Made by a program: the position numbers and the translations under genes
DNA from: a virus
Strand: one strand, 5' to 3'
DNA: 61,990 bases
IMG/VR virus record: IMGVR_UViG_3300037475_000049
Coordinates: 1-61,990 of that record
In this document: in pieces, positions 21,181-29,945 of the stretch
Numbering within the stretch: position 1 is the stretch's first letter
Layout of the letters: every line of letters starts with the position of its first letter
Notes under the pieces: model-generated
Database searches by the model: none
Told to the model about the DNA's origin: nothing
What the model saw: the letters and a program-made list of their open reading frames with translations, nothing else

Positions 21181-21378
21181 TTACCTTAGATGGAAGTCAC
21201 CGATGCCTCCACTGAAGAAGGAGCTAACGGCAACGAGAAGGATTATGAGGAGGACAACCCCGCAGATCCAGTAAGCAGCCCGGATGCCGCTAAAAAACGT
21301 GTCGCATACATACTTCATCCCGCCTGCTAGAATCGCAAATATCACGATTGCAATCAGCACGTAGATTAGGGTTTGCAT
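21181..21378 (-). CDS. Two-span membrane protein, holin candidate, 65 aa
   Basis: Spans LIYVLIAIVIFAILAGGM and AAYWICGVVLLIILLVAVSSF flank a short loop, with a charged C-terminus. This matches a class II-like small holin. Adjacent genes encode coiled-coil/TM accessory proteins. Confidence 0.5.
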   Translation of the reverse strand: MQTLIYVLIAIVIFAILAGGMKYVCDTFFSGIRAAYWICGVVLLIILLVAVSSFFSGGIGDFHLR

Positions 21379-21422
21379 AATCCCTCCTAGGATATAGAGT
21401 TAATAAGCACGTAGAGCACCAA

Positions 21423-21794
21423 TCACGTTTTCCTCGTCACAAAGTATAGAACCAGATTCACGACCATCCCGGCCAGCATTACGCCGCCCATCGCCATGTA
21501 GGTCATCCGCTCCAATGCCCGCGTACGCGAGTCGTATTTCTCGTCGAGGGCCTTGTGCGCTGAATTGTATTCTTCGCGGGATACGGCGTTCGATGTAATG
21601 TCAGTAAGCGAGGACCGGAACTCATTCATCCCCTCCAGCCTGCGATCCATTGACGCGAGAGCCCTGTCTAGGTTCTTCTCCGCCGTTTCCCGCGCAAGAG
21701 CTAACGCCTTGTCCTCCAGATTATGGACGATGGCATGGGCCGCAAATAGATCCTCGACATGCTGCCGAAGGACCTGGATATCGTCCGGCGACAT
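21423..21794 (-). CDS. Coiled-coil protein with C-terminal TM (XhlA-like), 123 aa
   Basis: A long charged coiled coil (HVEDLFAAHAIVHNLEDKAL, ETAEKNLDRALASMDRRLEG) ends in one membrane span (MAMGGVMLAGMVVNLVLYFV) and a basic tail. This architecture is typical of holin-associated phage proteins. Confidence 0.6.
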   Translation of the reverse strand: MSPDDIQVLRQHVEDLFAAHAIVHNLEDKALALARETAEKNLDRALASMDRRLEGMNEFRSSLTDITSNAVSREEYNSAHKALDEKYDSRTRALERMTYMAMGGVMLAGMVVNLVLYFVTRKT

Positions 21795-21800
21795 ACGTCC

Positions 21801-22112
21801 TCAAAGGGTCCCGCTCTGTGCGTTGGACGTTCCGCCCGTAGGCGTCCCCACCAGTTGCCAGTCCACCTTGCCTGCCGTGGCGCTGGGCTTGATCGTCCAA
21901 GTGAATGCGCCGTCTGTGGAGTTAAACTGACCCTCCATGGTCTGCCCTGCCTTCTGTACCTGGATCTGCTGATTAACGCCGCCTGAGTAGGCCGCAACTT
22001 CATTGACCCATGGCGCTCCGAGTTTCAGCCAGATATAGACGTGGCTCCCTCCGATGGTCATAGCCACAGTAGCGGGGCTGGGTTGCGAGAAGATTGCGTT
22101 TACGTTGCTCAT
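21801..22112 (-). CDS. Hypothetical beta-rich protein, 103 aa
   Basis: Start ATG 22112 overlaps the previous stop. The sequence is beta-rich and Ser/Thr/Gly-rich (GGSHVYIWLKLGAPWVNEVA, GTPTGGTSNAQSGTL). It may be a small receptor-binding or fibre-tip protein. Not recognised. Confidence 0.5.
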   Translation of the reverse strand: MSNVNAIFSQPSPATVAMTIGGSHVYIWLKLGAPWVNEVAAYSGGVNQQIQVQKAGQTMEGQFNSTDGAFTWTIKPSATAGKVDWQLVGTPTGGTSNAQSGTL

Positions 22113-25100
22113 GGCCCAGTCACACAAGCCCCGCCTAATGCGGCATTCACTACCCTCTGCACGCTCGTAGTCCCGCATCCATCAGAGGCGATGTCGTTCG
22201 TACAGGCGATGATACGGAGCGCCATATTAGTTTGCAGTTGGATGTCAGTTACAGTTGGTGGAATTAGATTGGTCTTCGGGGAGCATGTCAACGTAGAAGC
22301 ACTGCCCAGCACCGCATCAAGCAGAGAGAAGTTTACGCCAGGGTCGGTATGGTCGCTTGCCGCATTACGCCATGGACCGCTGCCCGTTAAGGCAAAGCCA
22401 TGATAATCCGCGCTCACCGTGGAGTAACTAGCAAATGGGGCTCCCGCGTAATTCGTCCCTTGAGTGGTGTCGTAAAAGGTGGGCAGTACGATTGATCCGT
22501 AGCGGCTCGTGATCGTCGCATCGCTCACGCCTTGGCCGCCATTGATGGCCCCAGAATTGATGATGGCGTTATTTATTGCGGTCCATGTCGGCCCGGTGCT
22601 TACATCTGCGGTTAGGCAAAGAGAGCCGTCCACGAAACCAGCCGAGTCAGGGCACTGATTAGTCCAGCGGTATTGATCGAACTCCGTGATGTTGTCTTTA
22701 ATCACCAGATTTGTGAAATTGTAGGGCAATCCGCTTGCTAACCGCATATTGATGCCTGCGCCCAAGAGATGGTTGTGAAGAACCTGGAGAGAATCAGTCC
22801 CGCCGCCAGAGAGCCCGCAACCCGTATACCCAGCAAGCTCGAATACTGTCCCGCCGCTCGCGATGGAGGCCGCCGCACCAGGAACGAAGAACAGATTGTT
22901 CTGAATCAATACACGCTTCAGATAGCCAGGGCACGGCCCCGCGAAGCTCTGCGCGGAAATGATGACAAACTCCCCGGCGATGTTCTTGAAAACGTTATTT
23001 GTTAAACTCACATCACTCGAAATGCACCATGGGCAATCGCCGTTCTGATCAGTCACATTGATGTTGAAAGCGAAGTTCTGGCCGTTGTTCCATGTGTTGA
23101 TGCAGACGTTACCGTTAATGTTCCAGCGCTGCCCATACTTATCCTCAATACAGTTCTTGCTGGAGCGGGTAACCCCGTCATAACTGGGATCGCTAGGATT
23201 CCAGGAGGGAGGCTTGTATAGGAAGTTCTTAGTGATCGTGATATCGGTTGGCACGATGCCCCAGAGTGCTTTTGCCGCTCCAGCAATCGGCGGGGCGTGG
23301 ATCGCTCCAAACGTCAGCGCTCCCGCCGTATTTCCCGTGATCACGGTAGAATCGGTAGGCAGATAGGCGGGAGCGCCGCTTGATGTCTTAAACATCACCA
23401 CTGTCCCAATGGCAGGAGTTGAAACTGAACCGCTATTGCCATCGACACAACTGCTCACGGTTGCGGCAGTAGTAGTGGGCGCGGGACTTGCCGCAATGGT
23501 ACAGCTATAGCCCGGAGTCGCGCCCGTACCGCCAAAGAGAATGATTTCCGTGGATGCCGACAAGAAGTTGTTCTGAATCAGATACCCTGCGGTGCCCGCC
23601 GTCCCCAAAAGAGCCTGTGCATCGCCGCTGCTTTGATAGATCTGGCTGATGTAGTTATTGACGATGGAGATGTTAGAGCCGCCCATGAGGACGCCCCGGC
23701 TCATCTGGATGCTCGCGCTCGCAGGGACGCCATGGATGTAGTTGCGGTCGAGCATTAGGTGATCGGGAAGCTGGCTCGCTACCGTTTCCGAGAGCGTGGC
23801 CATATAGATCAGAGAGCCCTGCGAAACGCTAGCCGTGACTTCGATGCAGCCGAGATAGTTGTACTTCCCAGGCGTCGTTCCATCCGTGAATTGGATCGGC
23901 GGTGCTCCGTTGGTGCTATTGATCGTCGCGTAATTAGTGAGAGACGGCGTGGCGAAAGGGGGAACGCTCGCAGAATTTACCGACGCAGTAGTTACATAGG
24001 TTGGAATCGGAACGGTGCCCGCGTTGCACCCAGCAGCCTCGATCAAAATCCAATTCGGCGCTGAGCACTGTTTATTGAAAACGAAGTTGCCAGTCTTGGT
24101 GATCCCCGCATCCAGCACTAGATCAGAACCGCACGCGGCTGCGTTGTACGTGGCTTGTAAGTCCGTTCCGCTATGAATCGGGATCACGCTTCCTGTAGGC
24201 GTTGGGCGCACAGCAGTGGGTACGGATTGGGGCGCGGTAGGGTTTGTGGGCGAAGCTCCAGTTGGACAAGCCGCCGCCGCAGTAGCCGCCGCCGTGTTCC
24301 CCGTATTCGTCCCCGGAGCCATGCCGCCCGTCTCTAGCAGGATTACATTCTGCGGAGGCGTCTGGTTGTTCATATCGCACCAGAAATTGTTTACCGTCTG
24401 CCATGTGTTGTCGCTGAACCCGATCAACTGCGCTTCGCCCCAATGTCCCGCCCGATTGTTCGATATGATAAACGCTGTGCCCATGGCCTCGATAGCGTCC
24501 GATTGATTAGAGGGTGCTCCCAAGTTCGGCCCTAGGAGGACGTTGCTGTCAATTAGGTGTCCCGTACCGCCCACCGCCACGGAGATACCCGCCTGCCCGT
24601 TGATCCCCGCTTGCGGAGTATCTATCGTATTCCCGCTGACCGTGACATTGTTGACGCTGAAATTACCCTGCACCTCGATGTTGTAGCGTGCGCTCCTATG
24701 GATCGTGTTCCCCGTGATGGTCACATTGGCGTCCGCCTGGTTCGCCGTGACATGGATCGCTTGCGTGGTCTGGGTGAAGGTGTTGTTGCTGATCGTGATT
24801 CCGGAAGGATCGAAGAACCACACCGCGCCGCATACTTCACTCCAGCCGTTGACATGGCGCGAGTCATAGATGTCCGTGAAGGAGTTTCCGCTGATGGTTG
24901 AGTCCGTCATTCCGGTCTGCGCATGGATCGCATCGGCCCCGTAGTCGGTGGCCGACCTCATGTGCTGAAAGACATTTCCCGTGATGGTGATGTTGGTAGC
25001 GGAAGTTGCCGTACTGCTGGCGCTTGATAGTATGCCGCCCCCGATGCCGCCGCCGTCAATGGTCAGGTTTTGGATGGTGATATTGGTAGCCGCATTGGCT

Positions 25101-25369
25101 GGAAGTTGAATGAATTGGGTAGTGACGGCACCGTTAAGTAAGCCACCGCCTGTCCCCAGATAAGTGCGATTGGAGAGAAAAGTGATGACGCTATTGACCT
25201 TGGTTGTTCCGGTCCAGACGATTGTATCTCCGCTAGAGGAGCCGTTAATCGCGGCCTGGACGGCTGCTGCGTCGTTAGTTGACCCATTACACGTGGCGGT
25301 CGAGCAGATGTTGACTGTAGCGGCCTGAAGCATAGAGGCCGCCGCGAGAACGATGAGAAATGGCTTCAT
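22109..25369 (-). CDS. Large secreted-type protein with two parallel beta-helix regions, 1086 aa
   Basis: Begins with a Sec signal peptide (MKPFLIVLAAASMLQA, cleavage after LQA). Residues ~50-330 show right-handed beta-helix repeats (NITIQNLTIDGGG, NVTITGNTIHRS, NVTVSGNTIDT) as in pectate lyase-like folds. A second repeat region (SNISIVNNYISQIY, YLIQNNFLSAS, DITITKNFLY) follows at ~540-900. Such folds are used in polysaccharide-degrading tailspikes and in secreted adhesins or lyases. The signal peptide is unexpected for a virion protein. It is the last of four consecutive signal-peptide genes. Confidence 0.75.
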   Translation of the reverse strand: MKPFLIVLAAASMLQAATVNICSTATCNGSTNDAAAVQAAINGSSSGDTIVWTGTTKVNSVITFLSNRTYLGTGGGLLNGAVTTQFIQLPANAATNITIQNLTIDGGGIGGGILSSASSTATSATNITITGNVFQHMRSATDYGADAIHAQTGMTDSTISGNSFTDIYDSRHVNGWSEVCGAVWFFDPSGITISNNTFTQTTQAIHVTANQADANVTITGNTIHRSARYNIEVQGNFSVNNVTVSGNTIDTPQAGINGQAGISVAVGGTGHLIDSNVLLGPNLGAPSNQSDAIEAMGTAFIISNNRAGHWGEAQLIGFSDNTWQTVNNFWCDMNNQTPPQNVILLETGGMAPGTNTGNTAAATAAAACPTGASPTNPTAPQSVPTAVRPTPTGSVIPIHSGTDLQATYNAAACGSDLVLDAGITKTGNFVFNKQCSAPNWILIEAAGCNAGTVPIPTYVTTASVNSASVPPFATPSLTNYATINSTNGAPPIQFTDGTTPGKYNYLGCIEVTASVSQGSLIYMATLSETVASQLPDHLMLDRNYIHGVPASASIQMSRGVLMGGSNISIVNNYISQIYQSSGDAQALLGTAGTAGYLIQNNFLSASTEIILFGGTGATPGYSCTIAASPAPTTTAATVSSCVDGNSGSVSTPAIGTVVMFKTSSGAPAYLPTDSTVITGNTAGALTFGAIHAPPIAGAAKALWGIVPTDITITKNFLYKPPSWNPSDPSYDGVTRSSKNCIEDKYGQRWNINGNVCINTWNNGQNFAFNINVTDQNGDCPWCISSDVSLTNNVFKNIAGEFVIISAQSFAGPCPGYLKRVLIQNNLFFVPGAAASIASGGTVFELAGYTGCGLSGGGTDSLQVLHNHLLGAGINMRLASGLPYNFTNLVIKDNITEFDQYRWTNQCPDSAGFVDGSLCLTADVSTGPTWTAINNAIINSGAINGGQGVSDATITSRYGSIVLPTFYDTTQGTNYAGAPFASYSTVSADYHGFALTGSGPWRNAASDHTDPGVNFSLLDAVLGSASTLTCSPKTNLIPPTVTDIQLQTNMALRIIACTNDIASDGCGTTSVQRVVNAALGGACVTGP

Positions 25370-25384
25370 CTTTAGGTGCCTTGC

Positions 25385-26488
25385 TCAACACGCATAAACA
25401 TTCCAATGGACAATCCAAACCGTCATCCCTGCTGCGAAATTGAAAAGTCCAAATCCAACATCGGCGGGGGTAAAATCCTGTGTTCTGGTTTCCGTAGAAA
25501 CCTGCTTAAAGGTAATCCCGTTAAAGGATAGAGAAAAGGTGCGAGTGGTAGAGCGGTCATCCCTAAATCGAGACCAAATGAGTGGACCAACCGGGAATGT
25601 GTTATATGCGTTATTGTTGGACGAAAAACTAGTCGAATTGGAGTAGTGCTTTTCCTGCCCATTAAATGCACTGCTATTCTCATATCCGTATGCCCACGCA
25701 GCAAAAGCATTGGAGGTTAGAAGTCCTGCGTTTACTGTGACTCCAGCCCCACCGTTCCCTACCTGAACATCACTTATCCAAGCCGCATCTGCGCAATACG
25801 CCCCTGATCCTGGGATTGCTAGGGCTATAAGCTGTGGCGCATGGCTACTTCCAGCGCTCGGGGTGGTCCATATAATTCCTCCATGCGTGGTTGTTAAGGT
25901 CGAATTTCCTGTTGCGATCTGTGTGAAATTACCTAGGACTGGTGGCGTTACTTGATAACCGAAAATAGTAGCCTGCCATGCAGAGCCGGTTGAGACATAA
26001 ACATACGGAAACCAGTCGCTGCAATTTAGAACGGTCCCCGCTGCTGGTACGGCGGGAAGAGATGCACACGTACTATACTGCCCCCCTCCACCGCCTCCGC
26101 CACCAAGGACAATTGCCTCATAGTTCGTCCCATCCGATGTCACGGTCCAACCAGTCGGAGCAGTAGCCGATCCTGCTATACCCGTCAGATTCGATGCCGC
26201 TCCGTTGATATTCTGGCCGCTACGCGCCAGCGTTACTACGCCCGTCCCGTAATTCAGAATCGTCACGCACTGCCCAGCCGGAGGTTGTGAGCCAGAGGCG
26301 ACGAGCGTAATCGTGAACGTACCGGAGGCGACAGGAATGAACCCACAAGGGCTGTTGAAGTCCGACGCGAGAACCTGATAGGTCGATGTCTGCGCATTCA
26401 CAGAGCCACTGAACGAACGCCGTCCATTCACCGTAGTCTGTGAAAAAGCAGTGGCCGCAAGCAACAAAACAAGAGGTATACTTTTCAT
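25385..26488 (-). CDS. Secreted-type protein with concanavalin-like C-terminus, 367 aa
   Basis: Signal peptide MKSIPLVLLLAATAFSQT. The N-terminal region has a beta-sandwich look (FTITLVASGSQPPAGQCVTI). A glycine run (GGGGGGGGQY) separates it from a C-terminal beta-rich domain ending in WNVYAC that may be lectin-like. Sits immediately downstream of a similar signal-peptide gene. Exact family uncertain. Confidence 0.55.
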   Translation of the reverse strand: MKSIPLVLLLAATAFSQTTVNGRRSFSGSVNAQTSTYQVLASDFNSPCGFIPVASGTFTITLVASGSQPPAGQCVTILNYGTGVVTLARSGQNINGAASNLTGIAGSATAPTGWTVTSDGTNYEAIVLGGGGGGGGQYSTCASLPAVPAAGTVLNCSDWFPYVYVSTGSAWQATIFGYQVTPPVLGNFTQIATGNSTLTTTHGGIIWTTPSAGSSHAPQLIALAIPGSGAYCADAAWISDVQVGNGGAGVTVNAGLLTSNAFAAWAYGYENSSAFNGQEKHYSNSTSFSSNNNAYNTFPVGPLIWSRFRDDRSTTRTFSLSFNGITFKQVSTETRTQDFTPADVGFGLFNFAAGMTVWIVHWNVYAC

Positions 26489-27625
26489 TTAGTTTTCCGC
26501 TCCCAGGGCGGCAAAGGCTGTCGGATTGGACTGATTATTGTACTCCGTCCTTAGCCAATCCGCAGATCGGACAGTACCGGAGACACGGTGTTCATCCAGG
26601 TTCCCGGTCATGCTGCCTGCGTTCAGAGAAGTTCCAAACCGCATACCGGGGCTTGAGGCGTTTCCGCTGTAGTCAATCGTGGCCCCAGCCCCAGCTACCA
26701 TCCCATCCTGAACGCCATTTACGTAAGTAATAAATCCGGTGGCGTTTGAATAAGTGAGTGCGAGATGATACCAAGTACCCGTTACTAGGGTCTGTGTTCC
26801 GAGAGTCGTGAGTCCCGTAGGGCCTGTGATGAGGATGATTGCAGTGACGTGACCCGCGCTATTGACGCTAAGATCATACCCGCCGCCAAGTCCGACCACT
26901 CGACTATTGTCCCAAGCGCCTATTGTATTAAAGCTATTGGACAAATTCGTAAAGTTTGCCCAGCCTTCGTAGGTGAGCGCGGAAGCCGGATTCAAATTAG
27001 ACCCGGTACAGCAACTTGCAAGAGAGAATGTCGCGCTAGCCCCACCATCGACCTCTCCAGTAATGGCTACGGTCGCATTCGTCGTATTGCCGCTGGCCGT
27101 CGAGTCGGCATTCTGGATAGCAGAGCCGTTGGGCCAATGCCATACCGCCCCGGTATTGGCATCATAGGTATTAGCCACTGTCATCTGCTGCGTCGAGAGA
27201 GAAGGTTCCCCGTAGCAGACATAATATAGGCTGTCTGCCGTATGAGAGACGGTCCCCGCGTTAAACCAGAAGAGTGCCGCACCCGTAGTGGCTGAATAAG
27301 CCTCAAACTCCCACCCCGCCACCCGCGTAGTGCAGGCGGAATCGCTCGTGATCACCGCATCCGCTGGGATCGTCAGGCCATACCCTCCCGATTGGGTCAC
27401 GGTATGCTGAATACTCCCGCCATTGGCAACCGTTGCCGAGATCGTTCCGCTCACGAGTACGGGGAAATTTGTTTGATCGGTATTCGGCACTAGCGTGTGG
27501 TCAATCGTAATTTGCCGGAAGTGCTGAAACCCGTTATGTGATCCGTTGAAATTCCCCGGCCCAGGGAATGGTAATGACTGGCCCCACAGAACCGGCGATA
27601 GGAGTAGAGCGGCGAGGAGTCTCAA
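26489..27625 (-). CDS. Secreted-type DUF2341 and LamG-like protein, 378 aa
   Basis: Signal peptide MRLLAALLLSPVLWGQS. The first domain (FRQITIDHTLVPNTDQTNFP) resembles DUF2341, common in surface proteins. The second (LTYEGWANFTNLSN, TWYHLALTYSNATGFITYVNG, SGTVRSADWLRTEY) is a LamG/concanavalin carbohydrate-binding fold. A glycan-binding role outside the cell or on the virion is inferred. Start directly abuts the stop codon region of the gene above. Confidence 0.7.
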   Translation of the reverse strand: MRLLAALLLSPVLWGQSLPFPGPGNFNGSHNGFQHFRQITIDHTLVPNTDQTNFPVLVSGTISATVANGGSIQHTVTQSGGYGLTIPADAVITSDSACTTRVAGWEFEAYSATTGAALFWFNAGTVSHTADSLYYVCYGEPSLSTQQMTVANTYDANTGAVWHWPNGSAIQNADSTASGNTTNATVAITGEVDGGASATFSLASCCTGSNLNPASALTYEGWANFTNLSNSFNTIGAWDNSRVVGLGGGYDLSVNSAGHVTAIILITGPTGLTTLGTQTLVTGTWYHLALTYSNATGFITYVNGVQDGMVAGAGATIDYSGNASSPGMRFGTSLNAGSMTGNLDEHRVSGTVRSADWLRTEYNNQSNPTAFAALGAEN

Positions 27626-29559
27626 CGGACTACCCTCCAGTTGATCGTGATAGCCCCTGGAGTTATCGAGGACAGAGTGTTATTACACACCTTGAAGTTC
27701 ACGGTGTTCGCGGTGGGATAAGGAATGATTGTCAGCATTCCAGTAGTCAGCGGGACATAGCCCGTTACTGCGGTAGGATCTCCATTGAAGCTGGCAATGA
27801 TTGCGTCGGTGGTAAGCGCTCCCGTAGCCGTATCGGTCTGAGCCGCCGAACAGGTAGCGCTTCCTATGGCATTTGTTGCAAGCGCCTTCGCCCCGCTAGC
27901 GATGAGCCGCGCCCCGCAAAGAGAGGCCCATGTTGCTGTCGTGGTTACCGCTACGTTTGTATTCGGAGCAAGCGCGCTATAGCCACATCCCCCGCTGACC
28001 ACGGTATCGTTCACGTTGTAATTTGCGGTCGAGTTCCAGGTGCCCTTGAAGTTCATCAAGGTCACTGGAAGCGTCAATTGCCCAGTACCGGACTGCAAAG
28101 AGCAAGCGTCGAGATAGAAGCCAATGCTTGAACTACCGCCATTGCCGGTGATCTGACCCTTGAGCGTCGTTACCAAGTTCGATCCGGCCCCGAACAGACT
28201 GATTGGGATTACTATTTGCTGATAGGAGGTGGAATTGCTGCTTAGGAAATTGAAGGCGTTATCTTTAACTACTACCTGAGAACCAACCTGCGTAGAACCA
28301 TTCAGCCAGAACAGCGAAAGAGTGCGTAGGCCGTTAACGCCATTCCCGCTACTAGTAGGCCACTGCGCCTTGGAGCGTATATAACAGACCAATGAGTTCA
28401 GCGTGGAAAGATCGGTAGTCCCCGCAGCAGGCTTAACTAGGGTGAAATTGTTCCCCAAGACTGCCGTAGTCGCCTCAATATCTTTCGTTCCGCGATAGGG
28501 GTTATTGGTCGATGCACAGTTGAGGTTTGCCGAGGTCGCGCAGGTCCATTCTGTATTTTCGTCGTAGATCGTAGTGCTGGCGATTCCACCCGGGGTGCTG
28601 CTTCCAGCCGGGACCAAGACGACATTTAAGGGAAGTTCTGTCGAATAGTCCACAGCGGGTTGCGCAGGAGTCACGGCAGGGGTTCCGGTGAGAAAGTTCG
28701 CTATCCCGGTGTTGTCCACGTAGATTACATCAATACGTGGGTTGGTCATATCGGCAGTAGTGAGTGTCAGGCTCGTAAGCGCACTCGAATATTGCGTGCC
28801 TCCGATCTGATAGGTTCCCGCCCCGACTTGGAATGTTAGGCCAGAAATGTACTCAATCCCAAGCCCAGTAAGCGGCTGATTTGGAAGCGACCCCGGAGTT
28901 CCGCCACCTGGGGGCCCAGTCGGGCCAGTGGGCCCTGCGGCCCCAGCCCCAGAAAGCACCACACATGAACCACTTTGGGAGTTTTGAAATGTCACCGTGT
29001 AACTATTCGTGGTGGTTGCCTTCTCTGTATTCGTTTCAATCCTCTGTGGCGGGCTCGCGTTGTCATAACATTGAACCTCCACATTGACGGTTCCTAGATT
29101 GTGGGTTAGCGCAACGCTAGTCTGCGAAGAGAATGATTGACTATAGGCCGAAGTTGCTGACGCCGTTGGAGCGGTCCATGTATTCGTAGCGGTACATTCG
29201 TAAATGTTCTGACCCGCCGTTGCATCGGTGGCAAAGTAAATATCACCCACCGTGCACGTAGCTGGAAGGCCAGATATTAACCCTGTCCGCACCCCCTGTA
29301 CGCTGTTATTGGCGCAGGTTCCGGTGACGTTTCCACCAAGGGAAGCGCAAGTCCCTCCTGTCCCTGTTCCCATAGGGGACCATGTATTCGTGGCGGAACA
29401 AAAGAAAGGAGTTTTGCTGGTCGTGTTGTAGTAGATATCGCCGGTAGCTGTCGAACAAGCGACTGGGGCTGAAGGAAAGTATCCTATATGCCGTGCGGTG
29501 GACGTGAACTGCCCAAACGCTGACGTTGCTAAAAAACACAGCAATAGCAGGTACAGCAT
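27622..29559 (-). CDS. Secreted-type tail-fibre-like protein with collagen-like segment, 645 aa
   Basis: ATG 29559 follows TTTGGAGG. The signal peptide MLYLLLLCFLATSAFGQ is followed by two copies of a fibre motif (GDIYYNTTSKTPFFCSATNTW and GDIYFATDATAGQNIYECTA). A short collagen-like run (GPTGPTGPPGG) comes next, then a beta-rich body with FKGTWNSTANYNVNDTV, as in carbohydrate-binding fibre tips. It is the first gene of the four-gene block, with the operator-like motif pair directly upstream. Confidence 0.7.
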   Translation of the reverse strand: MLYLLLLCFLATSAFGQFTSTARHIGYFPSAPVACSTATGDIYYNTTSKTPFFCSATNTWSPMGTGTGGTCASLGGNVTGTCANNSVQGVRTGLISGLPATCTVGDIYFATDATAGQNIYECTATNTWTAPTASATSAYSQSFSSQTSVALTHNLGTVNVEVQCYDNASPPQRIETNTEKATTTNSYTVTFQNSQSGSCVVLSGAGAAGPTGPTGPPGGGTPGSLPNQPLTGLGIEYISGLTFQVGAGTYQIGGTQYSSALTSLTLTTADMTNPRIDVIYVDNTGIANFLTGTPAVTPAQPAVDYSTELPLNVVLVPAGSSTPGGIASTTIYDENTEWTCATSANLNCASTNNPYRGTKDIEATTAVLGNNFTLVKPAAGTTDLSTLNSLVCYIRSKAQWPTSSGNGVNGLRTLSLFWLNGSTQVGSQVVVKDNAFNFLSSNSTSYQQIVIPISLFGAGSNLVTTLKGQITGNGGSSSIGFYLDACSLQSGTGQLTLPVTLMNFKGTWNSTANYNVNDTVVSGGCGYSALAPNTNVAVTTTATWASLCGARLIASGAKALATNAIGSATCSAAQTDTATGALTTDAIIASFNGDPTAVTGYVPLTTGMLTIIPYPTANTVNFKVCNNTLSSITPGAITINWRVVR

Positions 29560-29571
29560 GATGCCTCCAAA

Positions 29572-29616
29572 CACAACATATAGTGTTACGGACATCTTAA
29601 CCCACAAGATGTTGTG
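29572..29616. promoter_or_regulatory. Operator-like dyad upstream of the signal-peptide block
   Basis: CACAACATATAGTG (29572-29585) is the exact reverse complement of the motif at 59979-59992. CACAAGATGTTGTG (29603-29616) lies 31 nt further on. CACAACAT and ATGTTGTG form an 8-bp perfect dyad. It lies between the leftward block and the rightward glycosyltransferase cassette. Confidence 0.6.
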
Positions 29617-29651
29617 TTGCAATGAATGCTTTCAGAAACTACTTGCTAAAC

Positions 29652-29685
29652 GTCTAGGATACCGCTAGACTGTTTTTTGGTATCC
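29652..29685 (+). promoter_or_regulatory. Attenuator-like overlapping hairpins before the glycosyltransferase cassette
   Basis: GTCTAG (29652-29657) pairs with CTAGAC (29665-29670), followed by TGTTTTTT, an intrinsic terminator shape. Alternatively GGATACC (29657-29663) pairs with GGTATCC (29679-29685) and would disrupt the first stem. The two folds compete, which is the logic of a transcription attenuator. Confidence 0.45.
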
Positions 29686-29712
29686 CGACCCAAAAACTGG
29701 ACCGCAGTGCAG

Positions 29713-29829
29713 ATGGGACGCATCGGCGGCAAGAAGCGCATGGCTAAGATGACCAAAGAGCAGCGCACGGAGCTTGCGCGGGCTGCGGCTAGAGCGCGTT
29801 GGGATAAGAAGAAACAGGAGAACCAGTGA
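29713..29829 (+). CDS. Small basic protein of the GRIGG...RARW type, 38 aa
   Basis: MGRIGGKKRMAKMTKEQRTE followed by LARAAARARW resembles a widespread family of short basic proteins of unknown function. In-frame upstream GTG (29707) or TTG (29677) starts would extend it by 2-12 residues. First gene of the rightward cassette. Confidence 0.5.
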   Translation: MGRIGGKKRMAKMTKEQRTELARAAARARWDKKKQENQ

Positions 29830-29945
29830 CTTGGCTTGATTGGATGGCGCTGGGAGCCTTATTCCTGGCTGTCGTGCTGGAGATGCGTTGGTTCAACCGT
29901 GATTTGTGGCCGAAGTGGTGGAATATTTTTGACTGGAGACTATGA
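29826..29945 (+). CDS. Tiny Trp-rich membrane peptide, 39 aa
   Basis: GTGA overlap with the previous gene. One span (WMALGALFLAVVLEM) and a Trp-rich C-terminus (LWPKWWNIFDW). The stop overlaps the start of the glycosyltransferase. It might anchor cassette enzymes at the membrane. Confidence 0.5.
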   Translation: MTWLDWMALGALFLAVVLEMRWFNRDLWPKWWNIFDWRL

